Below, piece after piece: positions 51,391-64,000 of a stretch of 64,000 nt of DNA. This stretch comes from Dicaeum eximium (Eukaryota > Chordata > Aves > Passeriformes > Dicaeidae). The stretch lies in assembly GCA_013396995.1 (NCBI GenBank), contig VWZP01003839.1:124001-188000 (forward strand), written 5' to 3'. Under the pieces are notes generated by a model. It saw nothing but the letters and a program-made list of their open reading frames with translations, ran no database searches and had not been told where the DNA came from. The translations under genes and the position numbers were made by a program. The number at the start of each line of letters is the position of its first letter. Position 1 is the stretch's first letter.

Positions 51391-51592
51391 TCCAGAAAGT
51401 AGGGCTAGAAGTGACCTTAAGTTCCTGTCCTGTTCAATCCCTGCTCCAAGACAGCCTACTTTATAGAAATCCATCATGACAGACCTCTAATACAAGTTAA
51501 AAAACATCTGATAATTGAAATTACACAATCTTGTTAAATAAAATCAATTTTAGTGTTAAACTGTCCTTCCTGCTAGAAATTACTTAAGCCCA
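51391..51592 (-). mobile_element. Ancient CR1-type LINE 3' relic
   Basis: On the + strand, ordered words match the reverse complement of old CR1 3' sequence: GGGCTAGAAGTGACCTTAAG, TTCAATCCCTGCTCCAAGAC, ATCATGACAGACCTCTAATA, TTTTAGTGTTAAACTGTCC, TTCCTGCTAGAAATTACTTA. In the family the same order reads GAAGGGACCTC, CCCCCTGCTCCAAGGCAGG, CCTGACAGATGTTTGTC, CCAGTGTTAAACTACCC, CTGTTAGAAAGTTTTTCC. High divergence and small deletions indicate an old insertion. Confidence 0.75.
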
Positions 51593-54478
51593 AATCCACA
51601 AAAGGATTCTATATTTAGAAGTAGGATTAAAATGGGATTTAAAAGTCCAGAACTGAAGTCCCCAGATTACCTGCCTTGGTGTCACCAACTTTAGAGGTAC
51701 AACTTTTTTCCATATCAAAGTTCCTCAGACCTAAGAGTTGTATTTGCTGGTACAGAGTGTGCCATTTTTGGCAAGACTGAGTGACTCAGTCTCTGGTTCA
51801 TTTTTTCACCATCCTGGAGTCAATCAAGAGGAAAGGCAGATGGAGGATGGAGGGATTCAACCTAGAGCACATGGCCTTTGCAACACCATCAGATCAATTC
51901 TTGCAAACCTACAGTGCTGACTGCCACCTTTCTTCAAAATGAAAAGGACAGAGGAAAGAGAAGAAAGCTCAGCACTTCAGCATGTCCTCTCTTTCTACTT
52001 CAATCAATAGTTAAAGCACTCCAAAAATCATAGTTATGGAGATTCATTTGCAGTTTCATTCTTTCAATTAAAAAAGCACTCACCTACCAAGGTGATTAAT
52101 TCCAATGTTGTTCATCCTCTTCCACTCAACAGGCTGGACAATGTGCATAATCAAAGTTTTTTAAAACCTAGCTCTGACACAAATGATAAAATAAAAAAAT
52201 CTATGAAAAGTCCATTTGATAGATCATTGATGAGGCTTTTTGAGTCACAAAGGGCCTAGCAACTGCCTATGGGACCCGTCTGCAAAGCACTTCACCCTTG
52301 TGACATGCAACAAATATTCATGGAACAGGGTAGTGACTGAAATGAGCCCTCTGAGAGAGAATAGCTCTTCTGTGGACCCCAGAATCTGAAGATATGGTTA
52401 GTGAATTATAATGACCCAGAATAATTTACAGTCAAGGTATTAGGGCTCTGTTAAGACAATAGGACATGTGTTTGTGACCCCAAGGCACATCACGACTCTA
52501 AACTTTCCCCTTCCTTACTCATATTTGATGAGGTGACCTTTTCTTCAAAAGTACAAAGCTAAAGACCCCTAATTCCTTTTCAGCCTCTGTTTGTGGGGAA
52601 GTTATTGTTGTTTTTTTGTTTTTTTAAAGGAGTAACTTTTGCACTATTCCATTTCCATTACTCTTTCAAGAGGCACTATCATAACCAATTCTACACAGTG
52701 AATTCCAAAAACAGTAAAGGAGTTATTTGTAAGCAAAGGATGACATGTTGAATTTTTGTCCCACCTCCTAGAGTGTATAAAACCAAATTGTTACTGGTGG
52801 ATATTCTCTAGAGCATACAAGCTTTTGGCAAGGTTCTAGAGTACCCTGCAGCAAACACCTAAAACTTTGGTGTTACAGCACAGAGGGCTATAGCAGATTT
52901 CTTGTTCTCTGCAGCAGGCAAGTCTGTGTGCTGTGTGCTCTACTGTAATGATTGTTTAAGGAAAAAACACAACCAAGAAAAATTCTAGACTTCCTAATTA
53001 TTAAGCAAGATTAATCAGGAAATTGATTTTGTATCTAAAATAAAATGTTATTATTTAAAAGAAAAAAACAAAAAAACAAAAAACAAATTCCCCCCCCCCT
53101 AAAAAAACGCCCTGGAACTCACAATTTGTCTGTGGAAACCATGCCTAGCAACTCATCCGAGGTGATGGTGGTAGAGTTTTATTCAGAGCACTGATTTAAT
53201 CCATATTATCTTTAAAGACCTAAGCACCATGTGAAGAATTGGCACTATAAGCAGCAAAATCATAACAGGTGCATAATAGGCACTTCTGCACAATGTTATG
53301 GACCTTTATCACACATACATGACACATTTCTAATAACTACAGGCAGATAACTGCAGGTTTCAGACCGTCCACTGTGTGTGCTCTTGTCATGTTCAGCTTC
53401 CTAGAAATTTTTCAGTTTCACCCACAAGTGAAATCATCCTCTCCTCCTGTTTCGTAGAGGCCACAAAGATTAGGGGAAAAAACGTGTTTATCTTAATATG
53501 TTTATCTTCATTTCAAACTCTGTAATTTTCTTGTATCTTTCTTAAATATCAGATACAAGTAGCTCTGTTTAGATCACAAGTTTTAAATCAATGCAAAACT
53601 GTATTTTCTATGTTACTATGTGCAAACTTGTATTAACAATATCAGATATGCATTTCATGCCTTACTAATGACTACCTATACCAAATCCACACCCAATCAG
53701 TCCAGACAGAAAAAAACCCACCAAACCAGAGTAAATATTTCGCTTTTCTACAGACAATTATCAGCATAACAGAGGGAGAAGAAAAAAAATTAAATAAGAA
53801 AGCCTTTGCCATATTTCTACAATGCAAGAACAGTAGGATCTGTGTCTAAACCTCACAAACAACCTTAGTTTTAAAAAGAAATCAAACCAAAATAATAAGC
53901 TTTGGTTTTGATTGCAGCTAACACTTGAGTGAGTCAGTGGACATCAAGATGATCAATACGTCTTCAGACAGCAGAAAGTGTTTTCTTTCTTATTCACTTT
54001 TTCATAAGTTACAAGGATGCATCCCCTGGGGGAATCACTACAGCTACTAAATGATTAATAAAAGAAAATCAACTGGAAAAAATCACTATCCACTGTGCAT
54101 GGATATGACCAATTGGGTGCCTGTCAACTGCCCAGCACTGTACTGGGTTTATGCTCAGCTAAGGAAGTAAAACGAAAAAAATTCAAATTACCTATCCAGA
54201 AACATTTACTTCACAAGAACACCATGCTTGCTCTCTCACAAAGCTTTTATAATGAAGCACTGACAGGGCTTAGACTTTACCAAATCTTTATAGATGCTGT
54301 TTTTCTGGAAGGAGGCTACACTGAAGCATTAGTTTTTTATACCCACTCTACACTGGCAGCAGCAGCAGGAGCCAGTAGCTGTCAGCATTAAAGACAAATC
54401 TCAGAGATGCATCTGACCCGTGAAGTGTCTCACTCCTGGGAAGGAAGCAAAGCTGTGAGCAAAACACTGACCTGGCAC
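51593..54478. other. AT-rich non-coding DNA with an A-rich/C10 low-complexity patch
   Basis: No gene was recognised. At 53057-53099 a run of A-rich words (AAAAAAC repeats) is followed by ten Cs. The 98-codon frame at 54095-54391 has no recognisable domain. Confidence 0.5.
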
Positions 54479-54625
54479 TGAGGACTTAGAGTAGCCCGAT
54501 CCCAGCTCTGCCCTAATCTCACCGAGAGAATTTACTCAGCTCAATGGCACCAGTTTTGCCCTCTTTCCTCACCTCTGTGGGAATAAAAGCAATCGCTAAT
54601 TACCTGCAAAAGGTAGAGTGAAATA
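54479..54625 (+). mobile_element. Probable MIR-type SINE relic
   Basis: CCCGATCCCAGCTCTGCCCT near 54497 is followed, at about the right distance, by TTACTCAGCTCAATGG and TTTCCTCACCTCTGTGGGAATAAAAGCAAT. MIR elements read GATCCCAGCTCTGCCACTTA ... CTCAGTTTCCTCATCTGTAAAATGGGGATAA in the same order and spacing. MIR copies survive in birds only as ancient relics, and this one is heavily diverged. Confidence 0.45.
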
Positions 54626-56849
54626 AAAGAGCTGAAAACTACCTTTTAAACACAGGATCAAAGGGCAACACAGCTTGAAGACCCATGTAGCAAATTAGAT
54701 ACACATTTTACCTGGACAATTCCTTCTGATTTCTACAGAGACTAAGTTTGCCAATTAAAAATGAACCAACAAAAAGAAACGTTTCTAACTTTTTATCACT
54801 GGCAAGAAAACCATCCTAGCATGAAAACAAAGCACTCTTGTTTCCCAGCATTTCTGGCAGGGGTGCTTCAGGACTTGTCTTGTTGTTCAGATGTTTCTCA
54901 AGTCAAGCGACCAAGTGGAGAGCACTTGGGGTTTTACCACTTGCTGCTGGTGTTTTCCAGAACACCAAAGAGCAGGGAATCCAATGGTGTTCAAACAGTG
55001 CTGTAGGTTGAGGAAGCTCCCTGCTGAGCAGGAGTAAGGAGAACTGAGCATTTAAAGGGACAGCAAAGGGCACTTAAATATGGAGAGGAGGTAAAACTGG
55101 AGCTGTCCCCACCACATTAGGGCACAAACTGACAACTACTTGTAGCTACCCACTCAGCAGCAGATGGCTTGGAAGCAGATGGGTGTGGAGACTGGAAAAT
55201 ACCTTGTGTGTGTAAACCAAAACAGGCAATTTGGTGGTGATTTCATCCAGTCAAGGCAGTAGTGTAACACATCCAAGTAGTTCACGACCATTGTGAAGAC
55301 CACAGTGTCCTTCTTTCCCAGAAGCCTGCAGTGAAAGGAGGGATTTCTCAGCTAAACACAGATTCTGACTTCTGCCAACATCATTATTTCCTAGTGCTTC
55401 ACAAGTACATGGCATGTTTCCAAGACATGCACATCAGAGTTAGGAGTCACTGGAAGGAGAATTTGAGAAAAGGGATGAAATTAAGAATATTAAAAATACA
55501 AGAGGAGAGAGCAAACATGACGTGGAGTTTGACAGAGGAAAGCACAGGTTGGGAAGAAGAAATGGGTTCAGAAGACAAATATGGTAAAGATGAGGGAGTA
55601 AAGTTAGGATTGAGAAACCTATAAATGCACTTATCAGAAAAAGAATAAAGAAAATTGAATCATTCCAAGCAAATTAAAAGGTTTTAAAAATCAACAGACA
55701 ATGAGGGGCCTGCCAAGCTACATTCATCAAATATTAACCACATTTCACCACTATTTGTCAAATTTATTCAATACTATTTATTGCCATAACTGGTCAAGTA
55801 CTCTCCAGCAAACATACTGTTAAAGAAATATTAAGTAAAGTAATTCAATAATCCATCCAGCTTCTATTTATCTAGTCACACCCATTCCAAAATGAAGCTG
55901 ATTTGTTAAATTTCTTAACTGGAATGAGTGTTGTGACAAAGAGAGTTTAGCCCTTTGTGGTTGATGTATATATATGGGTCCTATCCATAGGAATAAGAGA
56001 AGAAAACTGTCAGCACTACAATTAACTACCCTACCCAGCAAACAGAACATAACCAGGCTTCTCTTTCTTTAGAATATGCAGGCATTGGTGCTCTTCCTCT
56101 TGTATAGTAAGAATAGTCATTTGCCTAGTAAGTGTCAACTTTTGACATCCAGATTACAGCAATTAAACTCCTTTGCTGCTAAATACAAAGTTGCAGTTAC
56201 CAGCAGGGAATTTACTTCTAGTCTGTTTAAATACACTGGTGCTTTGTCAGATTACCCTGTTCCCTATTCCTGGAAGGGCATGTGATGATGTAATTTTCAC
56301 CTCAGTACATATTCAAATCAGTTTTCACTACTGTTACAGGGCAGCATATTTTCTCCACGTACCATGTTTTCTATCCCAAAATATGTAAGGAATTAAATAT
56401 GAGTTCCTAATATATTTTGTTTAGGGAACATTATTACTTTTCTAAAATGAACTAGGTTAAAAACCAAAGAGATACATTAAAATAAAGTTTGGATACAGAA
56501 TAAACTACCAAATATTAGGAAAATATCACATTTAATGCTCTACATGTGACCTTACTTTAGACTGCTGGTATACATAGGTACAATGCAATCTTTATAATGC
56601 AATTGTATAGGACGTTTTCACACGACCCTTCCTTCAATCAGTGCACAAGCTGGATGTTGCTCTGGGACTAAATTTGCTATTCAATATTTCTTTTTATCCT
56701 CTTCAGTCAACATGTAGTCTCACCTTATTTACTGCATAACATCCATTCCCTGCTCTGAACACCTAATTATTAATTTCCTCATGGGTTTTGTGTGGCACTC
56801 ATCACTATGGTATCTGATGTTTCACAAATATTAATGAATTTATCTTCCA
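54626..56849. other. AT-rich non-coding DNA
   Basis: No element was recognised. A 97-codon Glu/Lys-rich frame at 55331-55624 has no recognisable domain and no splice or promoter support. Confidence 0.5.
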
Positions 56850-56965
56850 GGCCTGTGAGACAAGCTAATAATACTTTCTTCACTTTGCAGCTGGTGAAAG
56901 TGGAATAAAGACCTTGGGAATTAGCTGTGACCAGAGAGAGAATTGGGGAACAAAGCTTAGAGCTG
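56850..56965 (-). mobile_element. Probable MIR-type SINE relic, reverse orientation
   Basis: CTAATAATACTTTCTTCACTTTGCAGCTGGTGAAAGTGG, then GACCTTGGGAATTAGCTGTGACC, parallels the reverse complement of MIR (ATTATTATCCCCATTTTACAGATGAGGAAACTGAGG ... TTGCCCAAGGTCACACAGC). Order and spacing fit, but identity is low. Confidence 0.4.
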
Positions 56966-59900
56966 CAGGTCCCCAGATTTGCAAAGCAAGACCTCATTCT
57001 GACAAACTTCACTTTATTGCCAGCACAAGGACCCACAGACTGCGCCTTACCTCAGTCACAGCTGCCTGTGCTCAGCACCCACCCAGGGCAGGCATCTACA
57101 GCTGCAGCTGGTCCAGGGAACACACTGCCCAGCTATTAGCTCCTCTAGTCCTTCCCACATCTCCACATGCCTAGCTTAAAGGCATCTGCTTGACTCCAGC
57201 TAACTTATTTTGTTGTGTTGGATTGAAACTACAGTCCAAAACTGCTGAGAGAAAAACTGGGAGAGCAATTTAACACCAGACAGCAGTAAATCTCTGGGGC
57301 CCTCCATTTGTTATACAGGTTCACTGATATGTCTGATTCTGGGTCCAGATCCTCAGTGCCTCCTGCATCCCATAATGAAAGTCACTATGTTAATTCTGCA
57401 CCTGCTGCCTGGCAGAATTGGAAATGGATTCCCATAGCTTCTTTGCAACTGGTACCTCCAGGCAAATACAGCTGGGGGCAAGGAGAGAGAAAGTGGATGT
57501 ACATGTATTTGGGGAACTGAGACAGAGGTGAGGAAAGTCTCAATTTACACGTGCAAATTCAGAGTTGATGTTATCCTCATGGTTATTTTTGTTCTTTTTC
57601 TAGCCAGAAAACTGCTGTTAGAAAAACAAAGCAAAAATCCAAGTTTTACACAATCTTCCAATGATCAACCTAATGTCATAGGTGACTTCTATAGTTTTCA
57701 AGATTTTATTTTTTTCCCCTCAAAATGCTGTTATTACATCCTACTGAATGTATCTATTGTATACAAAATAATTGGTTGTTAACCCTGCCTCTGAGCAGTC
57801 TATACTAATTTAAAACTTTGCAGGACAGATTCTCAGCATAAAACTCTTCTGCCTTCCCTGCTTTACCATCACAAAACAAAACAAAGGTGAGTTTAACTAT
57901 GCAGATGAGTTCTTTGAAGTTTCAAATACGTTTTATGTGCCACTCAGAAAGCGTTGGTTTTTCAGGGGAAAAGAGGTGAGCAAGTTAGGATGTATGTTGA
58001 CTCTGGCAACCTCACCTGGCAGCAGGATAACTTTTCACAGAGGAGAATTTTTCCAAATAACAATTAACGCATTCTTGACCACCTCAAATGGATTTAAATG
58101 ACCAGAGCACCCTAAAATTATCAGAATGCCTGTCATGAATCTTGCAGCAAGCATGTATAGATATTCCTGCACACGCAGAGACCATGGATGTATTCCATAG
58201 AGGCAATGTAGTAAAGCTAACAAAAATCACTGGGCAAAACAAACAAAACCCAACACACAGAGCTGAAACTAGGGATTTTTCCTCGAGCAAAAGCCTAGCT
58301 GATTTCTACACTTTCAAGTTTACTGTCTCACGCAGGACACAATGAAATCTGGAGAATTAGTTGGTCTGATAAACAGCTCACCTTTCCATCAGTCTGACAC
58401 AAAGTGCAATCTCTGCTCTAAAAGCCAAAATGCTGTGTGATGGAGAGAGGGAGGAAGAGATGCATCACCCAAGTAGTGCTGGCTGGCAACAATTTTCTGA
58501 GACCCAGAGAAGGTATAATGTCTTCACAGGCTACTGGAAAGCATTTCTTTCAACAACCATACAGAGGCTCCCTCCGCGTTTTTGTCTCGCCCAGGGAAAC
58601 CCTGTGTGTGCACAGCCATGTATTTTCCTTCTACAGGCAGGCCCATGAGGAGCATTGCTGTCACTGCAAGGGCCTCCTTCCCCTCTGTGCCTGAGCAGAC
58701 ACATTTTAGCTGTCCTTTCACAGCAGCACAGGTGGGACAGACACTTGATAGCGCTCAGGCCACGTTCTGACCAGAAGCACAGATGAGCTGCATGAGCTGG
58801 GCTTTGAAACTGCATCAAAGCACACGGATGTCAGCACCAGAGATTTCAGCAGATACAGCAGCCATCAGATCAGACCTGGAGCATTTCTCCCTCTCTTTCA
58901 CCCAGAGCATCCCAGTGCCTGGCCCTAGGGTCCCTCAACCCCCTTAATTGAAGCTGAAGGGGTTTTTTACAGCAGTTCACCCATGAAGTCATGGAGACCT
59001 ATGTATTTTGGTTTTATTTAAGAATATGTTTTCTACCTAAACAATTCGGGTAATTAGAGAGCTTTATTTTCCCCCAGTCAAGTATTAAATTTCTTCCTCA
59101 TTTCCCAACTTCATCTCCACCTACTACATTTAATGTATTTCCAGGTCAGCTCACACATAGCTCTAACAATTTCTATTCTACTTGTTTAGGAAAATCAGCA
59201 AATAGCATTCAGCCAGCTTGCTCATGCTACTTTACAGCTTGCTGTGGTCATTAATTCTGAGCTGAACTGTGTGTTCAAGATAAACACAAGGTAGATGCTC
59301 TCTTTTAAAGCTCAGAGTCACTCAAAAAATCCACTGGATCTGCTAGACTCTTCTTTCAAAACAAGTATTCTGCAGAAGAGCTCTACCAGCAGCACTCTGT
59401 CCTCCTTTATTCTCATGTCCAGGGAGGCAAATATCCCTCTAGGTCCAGGATTTTTTGGTTTCAATTATTATTACAACAAAAATCTCATCTGCACAACAAA
59501 AATTTCTTTCAAATATCCCCTCCTGTTGTTAAATATGTTGCTAGTCACTCACCCATCCAATCCCACATTCCCACTATTCTAGTTAAAGAGCAGCATGACA
59601 TCCAGGCTTCTCTACTCTTCCATGAAGAAGGTAGTAGAAACTCCTGTGTCTGCCCTAGCTACCTTTTTTCTCCCCATCAAAAGCAAGAAGACAAGTAGGC
59701 AACCTCCTTTCAACTTTCCCATTGCCACACACACAAAAAATAATTTTACTTTTTAACCATGTTTTTGTATGGAATAGAAAAACAATATCAGTTATAGATG
59801 ACCCAAGCACATCAGCCATCAGGTTTCATTATACTGAAATGCCACATAAGCTTGTTAGTTGGGATTTTACATTCCTTTTTCTCACAAAACAGAAAAAGTT

Positions 59901-60334
59901 TGCTAGCAGTTGCCATGTAGACATGCTAGAATTTTTTTCTTTCAGCAGAGACAACTATTTCCCTCCTTGGAAAGTTTCTAATTAAAAGTTAGGTTTCTCT
60001 CTCTTTTCTTTAGAAAGTACCATAAATTATAAATAACTGACTAGTTAGTCATTGTCTCTAATGCACAAACCCAAATATACTTTCTCCAGTTTTTTCAACT
60101 TTGCTGTCAGAGGGACTTTTTACATTTGGATTGGGAAGAGAAAGGCTGCTCAAGAAATCTGATGAAACCCCAAGACTGAAAATGCTGTGTCCCTTAGCGA
60201 CAAAAAGTACATTCTGAAGGCAGCTGCAATGCAATCAAAGTCATCACATGGTATGGGCTCCCTCAAATGATATTCCCAGTGACATGGTGGAGGTTTTTTG
60301 AGCACAAGGTAACACAGTGTTTATGCTAGCTCTG
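56966..60334. other. Non-coding DNA with GC-richer patches
   Basis: Slightly GC-richer stretches occur at about 57030-57180 and 58560-58950. Both are open in more than one frame for 60-95 codons, without recognisable domains. No dispersed repeat was recognised. Confidence 0.45.
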
Positions 60335-60360
60335 TCCTGGGCCTCTGTGAAGGCCCAGGA
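60335..60360. other. GC-rich hairpin, 10-bp perfect stem
   Basis: TCCTGGGCCT at 60335-60344 and AGGCCCAGGA at 60351-60360 are exact reverse complements around the loop CTGTGA. It would be very stable as RNA, but about one 10-bp stem with a short loop is expected by chance in 64 kb. Confidence 0.75.
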
Positions 60361-61777
60361 TTGATGCTGTCAGTAACTTCAGATGTGTTGATAACATCTG
60401 CAATATGGTGTTCACAAATTTCCAGCGAAGGCAAAGCTGAGACAGCCAGTGCATCTTACTGAGTAGAACATTAGGCTCTCCTTGAACTATGCTGGGGATT
60501 TGAAAGAGCTGGCTAACTACACTTTGGTCATTAAGAATTTGGTTTAGTACCATAATAAGCATCCTATCACCAAGGAATTAAAGGCTTCAGCCCCTTATCT
60601 TAAAAAGAAAAAAAAGAAAAAATTATAGAAAAAGCATGATATCATCACAATTTGGATCCTGAAACTACTGCCACATGAAAAATCTTACCACCACATGCTG
60701 AAATGAAGCAGCTGATTAGAGAAAGCCCTCTCCCAGCTCTACACCATCATTGTGTCAGAAGACTCAGTAGGTACTAATAAGTGAGCTACAGCCTTTTACT
60801 CTGGATTCAAACCAAGAAGCAGCAGTAGATGTAAACATGTGACAGAAATGACCAGCCAGTGGGTATTCAGGGAGGAAAAGCATTCCCATCTTACACCCCT
60901 TCACTGTGTGACACTGAACTGGCAGTCCCATGAGAACATTCTTGGTCAGGGGATTTTAGCACCTCTGCATCTGGCAGAGATCAGAATAGTGAGCAGCGCA
61001 GGCAGAGGAGCCTTGGGAGTCACATCCCTTCTGGTGCTTCAGCCTCAGGACCCCTCTCATCCATCCATTCTCCCACAGTCTGCTTAGAAGCATTTTTCCT
61101 GACACTGTGCAGAAGGGATGCTCCATACTGCCCTGTCTGTCTCTTCTGGGCTCACATGTGAAGCATGCACCTTCCTCCATATCCTGCATTACAACTCAGT
61201 GGTAACAGGAGGGGTTGCACTCCCCCTCCTGGTAGCAGCACCCCAAGTTCCTTGCCCACACACCATCCTTCAGTGTTCTTCATGTTCAGATTTGGGAATA
61301 CTCCTCTATGCACTATTACAGGGCATCCACAAACTCCTTTAATGCAAAGTCTAGGACTAGGAACCCATCATCTGGGGTGAAGGAGATTACTTTTCCCTCT
61401 GTTTTATATCCCCCATTCCCTTCTTTATTGTGCTGTCCTTCCCCTGCAGCCACAGCCTCTGTACCAGGCCTCCCCCCCTTACCCCTCTCGTTCAGTGAAG
61501 AAGTTGCTCAAAAAATGTCTGACATGTGACAAAGTAGTGACTTTGCCAGGCTGGGGCAGGCTTACACTCAACACATTTTATATGGTGCTTAAAAATATGT
61601 TAAAAATTATTTGTAGTGGAGTTACAACTATAGTAGTTGCACATTGTCAGCTCTCAGATCCCTGGCAGAGATGGGACCTAAAGCCTTGATTTGGCAAGCA
61701 TCACTACTTTCAGTTAACAGATGGCAAAACTTAAGCTACAACTTCCCTGAATTCAAGTGGCTTTTAAAGAAACAGGG
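60361..61777. other. Non-coding DNA, moderately GC-rich in the middle
   Basis: Between about 60840 and 61500 several overlapping frames of 70-82 codons are open on both strands, without recognisable domains. No polyadenylation signal, splice pattern or repeat match was convincing. Confidence 0.45.

Positions 61778-61807
<30 letters not shown>
61778..61807. repeat. Thirty-base A homopolymer
   Basis: An uninterrupted run of 30 A. It could be a simple repeat or the tail of a retroposed copy; I could not recognise a retrocopy body or target-site duplications beside it. Confidence 0.95.
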
Positions 61808-61808
<1 letters not shown>

Positions 61809-64000
61809 AGATTTCTTTTTTTAATGCACATGTTTTTTACCTTCCCTTCTTATAAGCACACATTTGTCCCTAGGTAAGATGTGGATTCAGTCATACCAGC
61901 AGACATACTACTACCAGAAAAATATGAGAAAGAGTTGCAGTTCCTGCTGTGTGTACTCCTGCCAAATCAGCATCCAGACACCAGATGCTTCCTGCTTTCA
62001 GACCATCTCCTTACCTTGCTTTAGTTTAAAGTCAGCTTGCTAGACTATAATTGTTCAAGCTAACATGTTATCTGCTGTAGAGGGTAGCAAAACCTTCTTA
62101 CAGCAGTCCCACTAGGTGATACTCAAAGGCAAAAGCCTTAATTAAACACTGCAAGCATTTTGGCACTGCACTTTTTCTAAACTGATTTTTTCCCCATTGT
62201 TCTTAACAGAAGTAACAGCCCCCTAGCACCACACACCAACCTTTGAGTTGGCTCAACCTTGAAATCATTCTAAAGGCTTTTGCTTCTACACTGTCTGCCC
62301 TGTTCCTGCCCACCCCCACCTTCTCCTCTCCATGACAAGGATTTTTAGGGGGACAGTAGTACAATTGTTCTGACAATGCATCAGTTCCCAACTGTGGGAA
62401 GCTGGAACAACCTCTGATTCTTCTGGCTAAGAGTTCTGCTGCTTGTACACTTTGCTCTTCTATTCAGCCCATTGACTTACCTCCCTTATCTTCAATCTAT
62501 AATTAGAAGAGATTAAGGAAGCTGACTTATTGCAAAAGGAAATAAACAAAAGGGATCAGAGATGAGTTGAAGGGTGGGGGGGGGAAATAAAATCAGTACA
62601 GTCTCCCTCTTGAGAAGGTCATCCCAAGGAAGGGCAAGAGCAAAATCAATGAATTTTGGCTCAGCAGCGATGGGAGTCAATCCATCAGGCAAACTGATGG
62701 CAGCCAGTCAGGCTCTCACAGACACCACCTGTCGCTGCCAGCAAAATGTCAAATTTATGAATTCATTTCCATACCAAGATAGCACTCCCCCAGGGCAGCA
62801 CTGAACAATTTCACAGCTTCTAGAGCAACCTACTGAGCAGGGAGAGAAGAGGCAGCTCTTCTTCCCCACCAACCGAGGCAAACTATATTTTAAAGGAATG
62901 GATGTATGGACCAAATCCAGAGTCACACTTTTTTTAGCATTTGGTTTTTTCAAGCTGGGGTCCCTAAATCAAGATGCACTTAAGGCATACCCCAATTTCT
63001 CATTTTTCTGTCATTAACAAGAGAAAAATGTTACACCCATATGTCTCTCACCCCAGAGTTTAACTTTCCTCTAGCTTCATCAAATCCCTCAGAGATGAAG
63101 GTGACAGCATTGACCTCAACTTGCGACATCCAAGTGAAAATTTATCCCACATTCACTCTAATTGTAGCTCCTTGCTAAGAAGAGTCTTGTCATGGTAGGG
63201 CTGATTCCCTTCAGTTAGTTCAGAGAGCAGCTTTCAGTGATTGTCATTCATCACTGAACATAGCCCTGACAGAAACTTCCGTGAAGGTCTCTGCTCACCC
63301 ACACTGAGACTTCTGCACTTATCTTTCCAGCACAACAAGTGGGAGAACCCTGTATTCTTTTCTTCCTTTCTACCTTTCATTTTGTCTTCATGGTATTATC
63401 TAGGTGATGTTTGCTATAAGACAGTGCCACCAGACTCTCTAGAAGTGACAAACTTTTAGGACAGAAATAGTTTCAGGAACCTTATTTTTTATGTTTTCAA
63501 TTGGATGTGCAACAGACTGAACTGAGGTACAAGAGAGCAGATACTCCAGTTGCAGCCTGAACATTAATTTTGTCCTGTTAGACATACATTAGATCATTAG
63601 AAACGGTTTTTAAGTTTAGAAATATGTCAAGCTGGGGAAGGAGGGCTTAATTCTTGACTAAAAACTCAGGGAACACAATTTTAAATTAATGCCAAAGTTT
63701 CAATTTAGTAGAACACTTGGCCCAAATTCTCCAAAGTTTTCACACTTCTCTACTTTTTTAAAGGTATAATTCTATCATTTATGTTCTTCCAACACACTCA
63801 AAAACCATAATTTGCCAGCTGTCTAACACCCCAGGCTGTCTAGTTCCAGCAGCCCCCAAATTCATAGGCATGAGTTAGTGAAAAAATGACAAAGAGCTGG
63901 CACAGTGATGCCAGCCAACTCCCAAGTGAAGGAGGTTATTGCCAGTGGAGGAGGATTTAAGTGAAGATACTTACCACTAAGTCTTTCAAAACAGGCACAT
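61808..64000. other. AT-rich non-coding DNA to the window end
   Basis: No element was recognised apart from a run of nine Gs at 62576-62584. Frames are short and lack recognisable domains. Confidence 0.5.

Overview
This window looks like bird nuclear DNA, most probably from a songbird or another neoavian. Every dispersed repeat I can recognise fits that: short 5'-truncated CR1 LINE pieces whose 3' ends carry the avian CATAGAAT / GAGTTGGAA / GGATCATC type of terminus, two long terminal repeats (LTRs) of avian endogenous-retrovirus type, and faint traces of older amniote repeats. There are no Alu, B1 or L1 sequences, no bacterial-style packed ORFs, and interspersed repeats are sparse, as expected of a bird. 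The sequence is AT-rich throughout, with a few locally GC-richer patches. One 27-bp run of N inside a poly(A) tract and one single N show it comes from a draft-type assembly.

I find no protein-coding gene I can defend. The longest open frames are under 190 codons. They carry no recognisable domain, are not joined into a plausible exon chain by eye, and several come from simple repeats or from LTR sequence. The window is best read as intergenic or long-intron DNA. Short exons cannot be excluded without transcript or cross-species data. No tRNA, rRNA, snRNA or CRISPR array was seen.

Layout. 1-22.3 kb: AT-rich unique DNA with an ancient CR1 relic (about 6.5 kb), small local duplications (1.6 and 1.9 kb), an 18-bp perfect palindrome (12.4 kb) and two short hairpins (13.3-13.6 kb). 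22.3-23.7 kb: a GC-richer patch with a GAG microsatellite, AP-1/NF-E2-like sites, an 11-bp perfect hairpin and the longest ORF, ending at a 57-bp CR1 tail. 23.7-39.2 kb: unique AT-rich DNA with a 15-bp minisatellite (28.6 kb), the gapped poly(A) tract (30.9 kb) and a CR1 tail running into an AT-rich low-complexity tract (33.2-33.6 kb). 39.2-40.6 kb: a 232-bp ACAT/TA microsatellite with an internal 82-bp duplication, then a 645-bp solo LTR with an intact 6-bp target-site duplication. 43-46 kb: small duplications, a GATA/GACA microsatellite and a 16-bp palindrome. 47-50 kb: a 1.1-kb old CR1 reverse-transcriptase/3' fragment followed by a 1.1-kb solo LTR. 50-64 kb: another ancient CR1 3' relic, two MIR-like relics, a GC-rich hairpin and a 30-bp A run.

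No set of genes here works together. The interpretable biology is the record of retroelement insertion and decay, plus a few candidate regulatory motifs that would need conservation or chromatin data. I did not find a convincing new biological system.
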